Origin: Firmicutes bacterium UBA5286
Lineage (GTDB): Bacteria > Bacillota > Proteinivoracia > UBA4975
Assembly (NCBI GenBank): GCA_002408465.1
Contig: DHSM01000030.1
Span: 44,163-74,276 of the forward strand
Length of the DNA: 30,114 nt
Reading direction: 5' to 3'
Part shown: piece after piece, positions 1 through 7,374 of the stretch
Layout: each line of letters begins with the position of its first letter
Position numbering within the stretch: position 1 is the first letter of the stretch
Program-made: the position numbers and the translations under genes
The notes under the pieces: generated by a model
The model's input: only the letters and a program-made list of their open reading frames with translations
Told to the model about the DNA's origin: nothing
Databases searched by the model: none

Positions 1-936
1 CGGTTTGGAGTGAGCCTCAATGCCTTGATTGCCGCCAATCCCCACATTACCAATCCGGACCTGATCTTCCCCTGTGATGTCCTCTGTGTTCCCGGCGCTC
101 CGCCACCTCCGCCCCCGTGTCGTATCCCAGCTTCCTGCCCGCCAGGTTTCCAGGGCAGGTACACCGTTCAGCCAGGCGATACCATGTTCTTTATTGCCCA
201 GCGGTTTGGAGTGAGCCTCAATGCCCTGATTGCCGCCAACCCCCATATCACCAATCCCAATGAGATTTTCCCCTGTGATGTCCTTTGTGTGCCCGGCGCT
301 CCGCCCTGCCGTATCCCAGCTTCTTGCCCGCCAGGCTTCCAAGGCAGATATACCGTTCAGCCAGGGGACACCATGTTCTTTATTGCCCAGCAGTTCGGGG
401 TGAGCCTAAACTCCCTGATTGCCGCCAACCCCCATATCACCAATCCCAATGAGATTTTTCCCTGTGATGTTCTCTGTGTTCCCGGCGCTCCGCCACCTCC
501 GCCCTGCCGCATCCCAGCTTCTTGCCCGCCAGGTTTCCAAGGAAGATATACCGTGCAGCCCGGCGACACCATGTTCTTTATTGCTCAGCGGTTTGGAGTG
601 AGCCTCAATGCCCTGATTGCCGCCAACCCACATATCACAAATCCAGCGATTATTTTCCCCTGTGATGTGCTCTGCGTTCCCGGTCCCATTCCCCCACCTC
701 CGCCTTGCCGCATCCCCGCCAGTTGTCCTCCGGGCTTCCAAGGCCGCTACACCGTGCAACCCGGCGATACCATGTTCTTTATTGCTCAGCGGTTTGGAGT
801 GAACCTCAATGCCTTGATTGCCGCCAATCCCCATATCACCAATCCCAACCTGATTTTCCCTTGTGATGTGCTCTGTGTGCCCGACCCACGAGAGGATATG
901 CACACTGATAATGGGGAAGAAATAACAGTCGAATAG
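1..936 (+). CDS. Tandem LysM-repeat protein, 5' end outside window
   Basis: The frame is open from base 1 (R-F-G-V...), so the true start lies upstream and the GTG at 10 is only an internal Val. The visible part holds the end of one unit and four complete units. Each unit runs CRIPASCPPGFQG, then GRYTVQPGDTMFFIAQ, then an N-P-H-I-TNP segment, then FPCDVLCVPG. YTVQPGDT...IA...N...IAAN is the LysM fold, which binds N-acetylglucosamine-containing glycans such as peptidoglycan. Pro-rich linkers (PPPPP) separate the domains, and four Cys per unit suggest disulphides in a secreted or spore/cell-surface protein. The C-terminus is acidic (DNGEEITVE). There is no catalytic domain in the visible part; one could lie upstream. 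The LysM assignment is firm; the location is inferred. Confidence 0.9.
   Translation, partial: RFGVSLNALIAANPHITNPDLIFPCDVLCVPGAPPPPPPCRIPASCPPGFQGRYTVQPGDTMFFIAQRFGVSLNALIAANPHITNPNEIFPCDVLCVPGAPPCRIPASCPPGFQGRYTVQPGDTMFFIAQQFGVSLNSLIAANPHITNPNEIFPCDVLCVPGAPPPPPCRIPASCPPGFQGRYTVQPGDTMFFIAQRFGVSLNALIAANPHITNPAIIFPCDVLCVPGPIPPPPPCRIPASCPPGFQGRYTVQPGDTMFFIAQRFGVNLNALIAANPHITNPNLIFPCDVLCVPDPREDMHTDNGEEITVE
118..885 (+). repeat. Tandem coding repeat, four full LysM units of about 189-201 bp
   Basis: Units begin at the CRIPASC codons near 118, 307, 505 and 706, and a partial unit precedes 118. The DNA is almost identical between units; length differences come mainly from the number of Pro codons in the linker. 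Such similarity points to recent unit duplication or gene conversion. Confidence 0.85.
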
Positions 937-953
937 CATAAAGTTTAAATGAG

Positions 954-983
954 GTCAGGCCGCGTCTTTTGACGCGGCCTGAC
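954..983 (+). terminator. Perfect 13-bp hairpin after the LysM gene
   Basis: GTCAGGCCGCGTC, loop TTTT, GACGCGGCCTGAC. It lies 18 nt after the stop codon. No T-tract follows, so it may stabilise the 3' end or terminate only weakly. Confidence 0.55.
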
Positions 984-1130
984 TAACATATCGCCAGTCA
1001 TTCTTGTGGAGATTCCGTCAAGATTCTGTAACAATCGCAAGATAATACAACGAAATCGCAATTTCAATAAAGCGGCTGCTCCTGCATCCTAGTATGCTTG
1101 ATGTATATGAAAAGAAGGAGGTAAAGAATT

Positions 1131-1553
1131 TTGGATACCCAAACCAATGTTTACGTTGATCCCCAGGATGCTGAAAAGAATAAGCTTTTTGGTATTTTGG
1201 CCTACATTCCCTTCCTCTTCTTGGTTCCTCTCTTTGCTGCGCCAGATTCCAAGTTTTCCAAGTTTCACGCCAATCAAGGACTTTTGCTGACCATAGTCTC
1301 CGTTGTTCTTTGGATTGTCCAGTGGATATTGAATGCAATTATCAGGGCTATTTTCTACAGAGATCCACAAACACTGGAAGACTGGGTAAACTATGTCAAT
1401 CGCGCAAGCTCTACACCCTTCCTCATTATCTTCGTCTCGCTTGTGGTATGGGCTATTGTTACCATCCTTGCAATCATCGGCATTGTCAGCGCCAACAAGG
1501 GCGAGTGCAAACCCCTGCCTGTAATCGGCAAATTCAACCTAATCAACAAATAG
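1131..1553 (+). CDS. Tic20/DUF4870-like small integral membrane protein
   Basis: A 140-residue protein of unknown function. It starts at TTG 1131, chosen because AAGGAGG at 1115-1121 sits at ideal spacing and no ATG fits. After a polar N-terminus (about residues 1-20) there are three hydrophobic segments: near 21-37 (FGILAYIPFLFLVPLF), 50-72 (LLLTIVSVVLWIVQWILNAII) and 96-120 (FLIIFVSLVVWAIVTILAIIGIV). FHANQGLLL between the first two resembles the (K/R)FHAxQ motif of the DUF4870/Tic20-like family. The final codons (N-K-stop) are part of a 27-nt sequence repeated at 4595. The gene is probably transcribed alone. The family call is from memory of the motif. Confidence 0.65.
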   Translation: MDTQTNVYVDPQDAEKNKLFGILAYIPFLFLVPLFAAPDSKFSKFHANQGLLLTIVSVVLWIVQWILNAIIRAIFYRDPQTLEDWVNYVNRASSTPFLIIFVSLVVWAIVTILAIIGIVSANKGECKPLPVIGKFNLINK

Positions 1554-1570
1554 CATAAAAACTGCTCCCC
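1544..1570 (+). repeat. 27-nt direct repeat, left copy
   Basis: Identical to 4595-4621. It runs from CAACAAATAGCATAAA through AACTGCTCCCC. The left copy contains the last codons and stop of the membrane protein gene and only the first arm of a terminator hairpin. The right copy is followed by the complete hairpin and T-tract. Confidence 0.85.
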
Positions 1571-1610
1571 GTAGAGGGTGAGTCTGAATGAACTACAATC
1601 CCGGAAAAAT

Positions 1611-1658
1611 ATCGGCATAGCTTGGTATGTGTTACCGGCTATGCCGATTCTTTGTTTT
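1611..1658 (+). terminator. Rho-independent-type terminator
   Basis: The 11-bp stem ATCGGCATAGC / GCTATGCCGAT (1611-1621, 1638-1648) has a smaller GGTA/TACC pairing in the loop. It is followed by TCTTTGTTTT. It lies in the gap between the membrane protein gene and the acyltransferase gene. Confidence 0.7.
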
Positions 1659-1846
1659 GGCGTGGACGCAGAAACCTGTGGGTCAAACTCACCAATGCAG
1701 TAACGATACTATGCTAAAGCTATTTAAGTCCAATTACTGCCAACGCACAGGGAAAATAAGGAACTATCTGCAATTGAATAGTAAGGCTTCTTGTGATAAT
1801 GTTTAAATGTACTAAGGGCAAAACGAATTTATGGGGGGCAACTCAG

Positions 1847-3229
1847 GTGGTTTTTTCAAGCCTTTTTTTTCTGTGTATTTTTCTGCCGGTGAGTTTAGGC
1901 TTATATTACCTCATAAAAAACAGAACTTATCGTAATGTAATACTAATCTTAATTTCTTTGTTTTTTTATGCCTGGGGTGAACCTGTCTGGATTTCAATTC
2001 TGATTGTATCGACCTTGATAAACTGGTTTCTTGCCTTGAAAATTTCAGAAAACAAAAATAATTGGAAGGGAAAAGCCGCGTTGACGCTGTCTGTGGCCGA
2101 AAACCTTCTGATTCTTGTTTTCTTTAAATACTCAGGATTCATCGCCGAAAATATAAACCTTGTTATTGGTTCAAATATTGGGTTAGGGTCCGTGGGGCTT
2201 CCCATTGGCATATCATTCTTTACGTTTAAGATCATATCCTACACAGCGGATGTCTATAAGGGTGAGGTAAATGCGCAAAAATCGCCTTTTAAGCTTCTGC
2301 TTTACGTTTCATTATTTCATCAGATCATGGCCGGCCCTATTGTGCGTTATAAGGATATGGAGGAGGCCATTGACAACCGTGTTGAGACAGCGGAGCTGTT
2401 TAATGATGGAGTAAACCGCTTCATTATTGGACTTGGCAAGAAGGTGCTCCTTTCCAATATAGCTGCAAAGGTTGCTGTTAATTTCCTGGGAACTGACTAT
2501 ACAAGACTTTCGGTGCTCGGGGCATGGTTTGGCATTATTCTCTTTGCCCTGCAGCTGTATTTCGACTTTTCAGGTTATTCGGATATGGCCATTGGACTGG
2601 GAAAAATGTTCGGATTTACCTATAAGGAAAACTTCAACTATCCTTATATATCCAAATCGGCAACAGAGTTCTGGCGAAGGTGGCATATTTCCTTAGGCAG
2701 TTTTTTCAAAGATTATGTATATATTCCCTTGGGCGGAAACAGGAGATTCATGATAAGAAATCTTTTTATTATCTGGCTGCTGACGGGACTGTGGCATGGC
2801 GCCAGCTGGAATTTCATCATTTGGGGCCTTTACTTTTTTGTTTTGATTTGCGTTGAAAAACTATTCCTTAAAAAGCCGCTAGATATTATCCCGGGTATTT
2901 TCTCCCGAATATATCTCTGGGTTGCGGTACTTGTAGGGTGGGTGTTCTTTTTCCATACCGATTTAAGTCAGGCCTTCACCTTTCTTGGAATCATGTTCGG
3001 TGCAAAAAATGCCCCTTTTTCCAGCCCGGAGGTCAGTATTCATTTCTGGAACAACGCGGTATTCCTGTTGATAGCCTTTATTGGCTGTACACCGGTTTTT
3101 AAGCGGCTGAATCAAAAAATCAAATTTGGCGCCTTTGCTAAGCCGGTCTTTAATACAATGGTTTTGATCCTTTCGATTATTTTTCTCGCGGGTCAGACCT
3201 ATAGCCCATTTATGTATTTTAAATTCTAA
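1847..3229 (+). CDS. MBOAT-family membrane O-acyltransferase (AlgI/DltB-like)
   Basis: About 460 residues with many membrane helices. I chose GTG 1847 because the protein then begins (M)VFSSLFFL, the usual start of this family, with a G-run at about 1833-1838 as ribosome binding site. An upstream ATG at 1793 would add 18 polar residues and has no binding site. Family signatures are QLYFDFSGYSDMAIG, NFNYPY, FWRRWHISL and LTGLWHGASWNF; the His of WHGAS (about residue 317) is the expected catalytic histidine. These enzymes pass acyl groups, usually acetyl, across the membrane to extracellular polysaccharides. The partner is the next gene (38 nt downstream), an AlgX/AlgJ-like protein. This pair is AT-rich compared with the genes from 4653 on. 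The substrate polymer is unknown. Confidence 0.92.
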   Translation: MVFSSLFFLCIFLPVSLGLYYLIKNRTYRNVILILISLFFYAWGEPVWISILIVSTLINWFLALKISENKNNWKGKAALTLSVAENLLILVFFKYSGFIAENINLVIGSNIGLGSVGLPIGISFFTFKIISYTADVYKGEVNAQKSPFKLLLYVSLFHQIMAGPIVRYKDMEEAIDNRVETAELFNDGVNRFIIGLGKKVLLSNIAAKVAVNFLGTDYTRLSVLGAWFGIILFALQLYFDFSGYSDMAIGLGKMFGFTYKENFNYPYISKSATEFWRRWHISLGSFFKDYVYIPLGGNRRFMIRNLFIIWLLTGLWHGASWNFIIWGLYFFVLICVEKLFLKKPLDIIPGIFSRIYLWVAVLVGWVFFFHTDLSQAFTFLGIMFGAKNAPFSSPEVSIHFWNNAVFLLIAFIGCTPVFKRLNQKIKFGAFAKPVFNTMVLILSIIFLAGQTYSPFMYFKF

Positions 3230-3267
3230 AATATGCCGGAGACGATGAATTTTATGGAGGTGCCGTT

Positions 3268-4542
3268 TTGAAAAAGCTAAGGATAGATTCAATCGCATTC
3301 ATCGTTATACTCACAGTTCTAGGAGTTGCAAACCTACTCAACTTTAATAAGCCTGAAGTTTCAAAACTGGAAAACAGAGCCCTTAAGCAAAAACCACAAT
3401 TCTCATTTTCAGAATTCATAAAAGGAAACAATGCAGAGGACTACGAGGATTATTTCAGTGATACTTTTATTCTACGGGATAATATGGTTCAATTGAGCCG
3501 TGATGTACAGCATTCCCTGCAGTTTTTAGGCCAGGATGTTTCTCTGGTTGCCTCCGAAGATGATCTTCCGGACCAAAATGGGAAGGAAACCGAAGGAGAA
3601 AGGGAAAAGCCCCCGGAAGAGGAAATAAAGAAGGATTTTGGTGACGGCCCCAATGTGGGGTACTGGCTGGTGGTGGATGGCGAGGCTGTTCAGCTTTTTA
3701 AATTCAATAAGGAGAGCTTTGAGTACTATGCCCAGGTTCTTAACAAATTCAGCCAAAAGCTAGGAAGCGATGTTAAGTTGTATTCCATGATACCTCCTAC
3801 TAATGGCGAATTTTTAAAACTGAAAAAATATAAGGGAATGACCGATTCACAGAACGATGCTCTTGATTTTTTGAAGAGCAAGCTAGATGATAGTATTTCT
3901 TCTATCAATGTGTATGATGCACTCAATCGCCACACCGATGAATATATATACTTCAGGACTGACCATCACTGGACAGCTCTTGGAGCATATTACGCCTATG
4001 CTTCCTTTATGGAAAAAACAGGCCGGCAGCCCGTCGCTCTGGAAAGCTATGAACAGATAGATATTGGAGACTTTTTGGGAAGCTCCTATAAAAAGACATT
4101 GAACGATAGCCTCAAGAAAAACCCCGATCATATTATTGCCTACAAGCCTTTTACCGGCTATGAATACCTGATGTATAACAGCGGCAAAGAGAAAAAAGCT
4201 GATATCATTGATATGAAATATGCAAATAAAATTACCGATAAATACCTGGCATTTATGAGCAGCGGGGGAGCAAACTGGAGTGTGATTAAAACAGATGTCC
4301 ATAACGGGGAAAAGGTATTGGTTATCAAAGACTCATTCGGTAATGCCTTTGTGCCGTTTCTGCTTCCCCACTATGAGGAAATTTACGTTGTCGATTCCCG
4401 GTTCTACAATGTTTCTACCACAGGAAATATTGTGGACTTTGTGAAGGAAAACGGAATTAATGAGGTGGTTTTCTGTATTTATATGGAGGATGTTAACTGG
4501 CATAAATTTATGAGCAGTGTTGAACATCTTCTGGGGGAATAA
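3268..4542 (+). CDS. DHHW/AlgX-like SGNH-type polysaccharide acetylation protein
   Basis: A 424-residue protein starting at TTG 3268, supported by GGAGGTG at about 3256-3261. An N-terminal hydrophobic segment (SIAFIVILTVLGVANLL, residues 8-24) acts as signal anchor, so the bulk is extracytoplasmic. An acidic, low-complexity insertion (residues about 98-122) precedes the main domain. The name-giving motif TDHHWTALG is at 231-239 and a KDSFGNAF motif at 354-361. Asp232, His234 and Ser356 are positioned like the Asp-His-Ser set of AlgJ/AlgX. It likely accepts acetyl from the upstream MBOAT protein and modifies a secreted or wall glycan. The two genes form one transcription unit ending at the terminator at 4615. 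Confidence 0.85.
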   Translation: MKKLRIDSIAFIVILTVLGVANLLNFNKPEVSKLENRALKQKPQFSFSEFIKGNNAEDYEDYFSDTFILRDNMVQLSRDVQHSLQFLGQDVSLVASEDDLPDQNGKETEGEREKPPEEEIKKDFGDGPNVGYWLVVDGEAVQLFKFNKESFEYYAQVLNKFSQKLGSDVKLYSMIPPTNGEFLKLKKYKGMTDSQNDALDFLKSKLDDSISSINVYDALNRHTDEYIYFRTDHHWTALGAYYAYASFMEKTGRQPVALESYEQIDIGDFLGSSYKKTLNDSLKKNPDHIIAYKPFTGYEYLMYNSGKEKKADIIDMKYANKITDKYLAFMSSGGANWSVIKTDVHNGEKVLVIKDSFGNAFVPFLLPHYEEIYVVDSRFYNVSTTGNIVDFVKENGINEVVFCIYMEDVNWHKFMSSVEHLLGE

Positions 4543-4594
4543 CTGAGTGATTTATTACAAATAAACACCTGTTGAGGCCCGAGTTGCCTGTCGG

Positions 4595-4621
4595 CAACAA
4601 ATAGCATAAAAACTGCTCCCC
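4595..4621 (+). repeat. 27-nt direct repeat, right copy
   Basis: Identical to 1544-1570, 3051 bp away. This copy is non-coding but still carries the N-K-stop codons of the membrane protein gene, followed by the intact terminator. It therefore looks like the original 3' end of that gene. A 6-bp hairpin (GTTGCC/GGCAAC, 4583-4598) overlaps its first bases. Confidence 0.8.
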
Positions 4622-4639
4622 TCCGGGGAGCGTTTTTTT
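4615..4639 (+). terminator. Intrinsic terminator, probably bidirectional
   Basis: GCTCCCC / GGGGAGC stem (4615-4621, 4625-4631) followed by GTTTTTTT. On the minus strand the run of five A at 4608-4612 becomes a T-tract, so it can also stop the convergent methyltransferase gene. Confidence 0.85.
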
Positions 4640-4652
4640 GTCCAGTATAAAT

Positions 4653-5354
4653 TTATGGCTCCAGGATTATGAGCGTCAGATTGCGCCGGTTAGGTAGGTA
4701 GAGGCCGTGAGCATGGGGCAAGGCAATAGCCTGGGCTTGTTTCCCGGCCAGGGATAGGGGAATGTCCAGGAAATTTGCCAGGAATTCAGCAGCTTCATCC
4801 ATATCCCTGACGGGCTGGCCAAAATCCAGGGAGATTGCTTGGGCGCTGTAACAGACATTGAGCTGGTCCAGCAGGGCCAAAGTGGCTTCGGCATTAGCTG
4901 CAGGCCTTAAGCGGTGCCACTGCCAGCCAAAGGGCGGCAGATACTGGCCCGGGGCCACGAGAAAGATTAGCCGGGTCTCCAATGCAAGCATGGCCATTAG
5001 GCCGTCTCTGGTCATGATCTCGCCACTGCCCAGGGCGCAGATAATTACATCCACCTGCTCCTCAATTGGGGAATGGGGCCAGACATAGGGCAAACAGGCA
5101 ATATTGCCTAGGCTGCGGCTGTCGGCCTGGCGAGTCAGGCTGTCCAGGACCACAGGGTCTTTATCCAGGGCAAGCACTTTGATTACAAGGGGGGCCAAAG
5201 CCAGGGCGTAGACCCCTGGCCCGCAGCCGATATCCAGCACTGTATCCCCCTTGTTCAGCCGGGGCAATATTTGCGCCAGGATGAGGCGAGGATACTGAGA
5301 ACGCTCCCCTGCCCGCAGATACCAGTCAATTGCCTTTGCACTCCAGCCTTTCAT
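4653..5354 (-). CDS. Class I SAM-dependent methyltransferase
   Basis: A 233-residue protein. The SAM-binding motif I, DTVLDIGCGPGVYALALAP, is at about residues 36-54, followed by the acidic strand VLALDKDP (about 74-81) and a motif-IV-like VDVIICALG. The substrate cannot be read from the sequence; the C-terminal half matches no specific family I know. It overlaps the NTPase gene by 4 nt (ATGA), so the two are translationally coupled and probably work together. They run divergently from the putative Moco-controlled operon, which makes a cofactor-related role possible but unproven. Confidence 0.85.
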   Translation of the reverse strand: MKGWSAKAIDWYLRAGERSQYPRLILAQILPRLNKGDTVLDIGCGPGVYALALAPLVIKVLALDKDPVVLDSLTRQADSRSLGNIACLPYVWPHSPIEEQVDVIICALGSGEIMTRDGLMAMLALETRLIFLVAPGQYLPPFGWQWHRLRPAANAEATLALLDQLNVCYSAQAISLDFGQPVRDMDEAAEFLANFLDIPLSLAGKQAQAIALPHAHGLYLPNRRNLTLIILEP

Positions 5355-5887
5355 GGCTGCTGCCTTCTTAATCTGGCGGTCAGCGCTTCCACCATCTCAA
5401 TGGCTTTTGTGCCGGGAAATTCCACAATCACGACTGCAGGATGAGCGCGCACCTGATCCAAGAAGGCGGTATGTTTATTTTTAAGCACACCCAGCACCGG
5501 CAAATCACTGTCCAATATGTTGAACACAGTCTGCTGAAATCTCAAGGCCTCTCTCTCGAAAATGCCCAGCTCATCCATTATTACCAGTCTGGATAAGCTC
5601 AGGGATTTTTCCAGGGACTGGCGGCCATTGTTCTCAAAGACCTGGGTGTTGCCCTGCCATTTTCCCTGGGTAAGCATGGAAATGGCGATATCATCCCAGT
5701 GTGTGTCTGATTCCAGATGGGTGACATAGGGTTCCTGTGTCAGGTCCAGGAGGCGAAAAGCCCAGGTCTCCCCATCCCGGGTCAGGCGCTGCATGGCGAA
5801 ACCGCTTAGGGGAAGCCCAGCCAAATTCTTCTGGATGACAGAAGATTTGCCGCAGCGGGGGCGGCCGGTTAGAAATAATTTAGGCAT
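5351..5887 (-). CDS. THEP1-like nucleoside-triphosphatase / P-loop NTPase
   Basis: A 178-residue protein. The Walker A motif GRPRCGKSS is at residues 8-16. A Walker-B-like strand LVIMDELGIFE is near 97-107, with the Asp-Glu-Leu-Gly pattern typical of the NTPase_1 (THEP1) family; the family length is about 170-190. The family hydrolyses NTPs in vitro, but its cellular role is unclear. The start is ATG 5887 with GGAGGA just upstream on the minus strand. It is first in a two-gene unit with the methyltransferase. The leader upstream (5888-6030) has several inverted repeats. Confidence 0.8.
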   Translation of the reverse strand: MPKLFLTGRPRCGKSSVIQKNLAGLPLSGFAMQRLTRDGETWAFRLLDLTQEPYVTHLESDTHWDDIAISMLTQGKWQGNTQVFENNGRQSLEKSLSLSRLVIMDELGIFEREALRFQQTVFNILDSDLPVLGVLKNKHTAFLDQVRAHPAVVIVEFPGTKAIEMVEALTARLRRQQP

Positions 5888-5995
5888 AATATCCTCCGTC
5901 AGTTTCTCCTTTCTCCTGTCGGCGAAAGGATCATACCGATATATTCGGTGTGAAAGCGGAGATGTCCTTTATTTGAAAGAAAAGACAGACAAGAA

Positions 5996-6028
5996 TGAGA
6001 TTTTCCTTCACCTGGCAGGAAAATCTCA
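5996..6028. promoter_or_regulatory. 11-bp inverted repeat between divergent genes
   Basis: TGAGATTTTCC / GGAAAATCTCA with an 11-nt loop, followed on the plus strand by TTTT. It lies between the NTPase leader (minus) and the riboswitch-like leader (plus). It could be an operator shared by both directions or a weak terminator. A further imperfect hairpin (ACCGATATATTCGGT with flanking AAAGGA/TCCTTT) lies at about 5930-5970. Confidence 0.45.
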
Positions 6029-6047
6029 TTTTGTGGAGAAATACTTA

Positions 6048-6190
6048 TTGACAAGTTCCGATCCCTGTGGGCTAACGCTGGGGGGCTATGCCCTAGGGAC
6101 GATAGGGTGCAGGTGGAAACGCCTGCGCCTCCCGGTGCGGAAAGGAACTTGTTGGTTGTCATGCAACCACGCGCCGGGCGTGGTTTTTTT
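6048..6190 (+). ncRNA. Putative Moco-family (molybdenum/tungsten cofactor) riboswitch with terminator
   Basis: A closing stem ACAAGTTCC / GGAACTTGT (6051-6059, 6144-6152) encloses a purine-rich multibranched region. Inside is a 10-bp hairpin, GGTGCAGGTG-GAAA-CGCCTGCGCC (6106-6129), with a GNRA tetraloop. A TCCCT/AGGGA pairing (6062-6066, 6095-6099) and the segment GCCTCCCGGTGCGGAAAGG complete it. I recall conserved CUCCC-GG and GGAAA elements and a GNRA tetraloop from the Moco RNA motif. An expression platform follows: GGTTG/CAACC can compete with the terminator AACCACGC/GCGTGGTT plus T-tract (6165-6190). Downstream genes include two molybdopterin-oxidoreductase-fold proteins and a MobB-like protein, which agrees. 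The exact riboswitch class needs a covariance-model search. Confidence 0.65.
6165..6190 (+). terminator. Riboswitch expression-platform terminator
   Basis: 8-bp stem AACCACGC / GCGTGGTT with loop GCCGG, running into a T-tract. It sits 36 nt before the lipoprotein start, so it must be conditional. The 5' arm can alternatively pair with GGTTG at about 6154-6158. Confidence 0.75.
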
Positions 6191-6225
6191 CTTCGATTCA
6201 TCAATTATTAGAACGGAGGGAACAT

Positions 6226-6681
6226 ATGAAAAAAACAAGTCTGTTTTTAGTGGCGTTGCTGGTTTTGGCATTGCTTGCCGGTTGTGCGAACACTCCCCCT
6301 ACAGACGAACCTGAAGAATCTGCCTGGGAGTTCACCATCGGCGACAAGGATTTCACCATTGAAGGTCTCCGCAAGATGGAGAGCGTTACCATTGACCTGG
6401 AAAAGAAGGGCGAGGTCAACAGCTATACAGGCGTGCCCCTGTCAGTGCTGCTGACCGAAGCGGGGATTGCTGACTTCGAATCCCTGACTTTGGAAGCAGA
6501 AGACGGATACAGCGCCAGCATTACCCAGGAAGAAGCGCTCCATGAAAACTCCATCCTTTGTTATGCTCTGGACGGTGAAGATTTGAGCAGTGAAAAAAAC
6601 GCCCCCCTGATGTTTGTTTCGGAGGCAGCGAGCACCAAGGCCTGGGTTGGCAAGTTGAAATACGTCCGGGTTGGGGAATAG
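6226..6681 (+). CDS. Lipoprotein with sulfite-oxidase/molybdopterin-oxidoreductase-like fold
   Basis: A 151-residue protein. The signal sequence MKKTSLFLVALLVLALLAGC is a clear lipoprotein signal (LLAGC; lipid-modified Cys20), so the protein is anchored outside the membrane. The rest (about 34-151) follows the pattern of the oxidoreductase molybdopterin-binding domain superfamily: an initial beta strand, YTGVPLSVLLTEAG, a DGYSASI strand, an ILCYALDGEDL strand, APLMFVS and a final KYVRV strand. It is much shorter than enzymes of this class and lacks the catalytic Cys, so a binding role rather than catalysis is inferred. It is the first gene after the riboswitch. The same fold recurs at 7477. 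Confidence 0.75.
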   Translation: MKKTSLFLVALLVLALLAGCANTPPTDEPEESAWEFTIGDKDFTIEGLRKMESVTIDLEKKGEVNSYTGVPLSVLLTEAGIADFESLTLEAEDGYSASITQEEALHENSILCYALDGEDLSSEKNAPLMFVSEAASTKAWVGKLKYVRVGE

Positions 6682-6694
6682 GCGCTGAAAATTG

Positions 6695-6720
6695 CCTGGC
6701 AGACAGTCCTGTCTGCCAGG
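6695..6720 (+). terminator. 12-bp hairpin inside operon
   Basis: CCTGGCAGACAG-TC-CTGTCTGCCAGG, followed by TTTACCCCCTTT. The U-tract is poor, so it is probably a partial attenuator or a 3'-end stabiliser that lowers transporter expression relative to the lipoprotein. Confidence 0.55.
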
Positions 6721-6807
6721 TTTACCCCCTTTCCCCTTGACCTGGTGAAATGTTTCTGCCTTGACCCGCTGTTTGCAGCCCCCGAGACCAAAGAGAGGAG
6801 GGAGGGG

Positions 6808-7374
6808 ATGTCCTTCAGGATATTTAAGCGCTTCAGCACAATGGACTTGGTTGTCATTACAATGATGGCTGCCCTGGGCATCGCCATCAAGCCGGTGGTC
6901 ACCCCTTTGGTTCAGATCATCACCGGACCGCTGCTCCTTCCCGGCGGCGTAGTGGCCGGCGGATTCTACATGCTCTGGCTGGTGCTGGGTTACGGCCTAA
7001 CAGGCAATAAAACCGGCACAGCTTTGCTCATTGGCCTGGTCCAGGGCCTGATTGTAATTTTGCAGCCCTTTGCCAATCATGGAGCTTTTAGCCTCATCAG
7101 CTATGCCGCCCCGGGCTTTGCAGTAGAGTTGGTCTATCTGCTTCTAAAGGGGCCCCGCAGCCCCATTCGCGCTTTTGCCGGCGGCGTTGCCGCCAACCTC
7201 ACCGGTTCCTTTCTGGTGATGACGGTTGTCATGCGGGTGGTCATCTGGCGTCTGCCCTTGGTGCCCTTTCTGCTTATGGTTTTGACCGCCACTTTGGCCG
7301 GCGGCCTGGGTGGTCTGGTGGCTTACGGGCTCCTGACTAGACTGCAAAAATTCAGCGTCTTTGGAAGGAAGTGA
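6808..7374 (+). CDS. ECF transporter S component, substrate unknown
   Basis: A 188-residue, very hydrophobic protein with five to six predicted helices: LVVITMMAALGIAI, GGVVAGGFYMLWLVLGY, GTALLIGLVQGLIVIL, ISYAAPGFAVELVYLLL, VAANLTGSFLVMTVVMRVVI and VPFLLMVLTATLAGGLGGLVAY. The size and topology match S components of energy-coupling factor importers, and the ATPases and EcfT follow in the same operon. I chose ATG 6808 because GAGGAGGG (6796-6803) precedes it; an upstream frame to 6745 has no binding site. The Moco-type leader suggests a pterin, cofactor or oxyanion-related substrate. That is inference. Confidence 0.75.
   Translation: MSFRIFKRFSTMDLVVITMMAALGIAIKPVVTPLVQIITGPLLLPGGVVAGGFYMLWLVLGYGLTGNKTGTALLIGLVQGLIVILQPFANHGAFSLISYAAPGFAVELVYLLLKGPRSPIRAFAGGVAANLTGSFLVMTVVMRVVIWRLPLVPFLLMVLTATLAGGLGGLVAYGLLTRLQKFSVFGRK

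Noticed and set aside
357..939. Minus-strand frames opposite the LysM gene.
   Set aside because: They are shadows of the tandem repeat with no family resemblance and no ribosome binding site.
6048..6190. Reading the leader as a THF or cobalamin riboswitch because it precedes an ECF importer.
   Set aside because: I could not find the conserved elements of those classes; the GNRA hairpin, CTCCCGG and GGAAAGG segments and the downstream molybdopterin-related genes fit the Moco class better.
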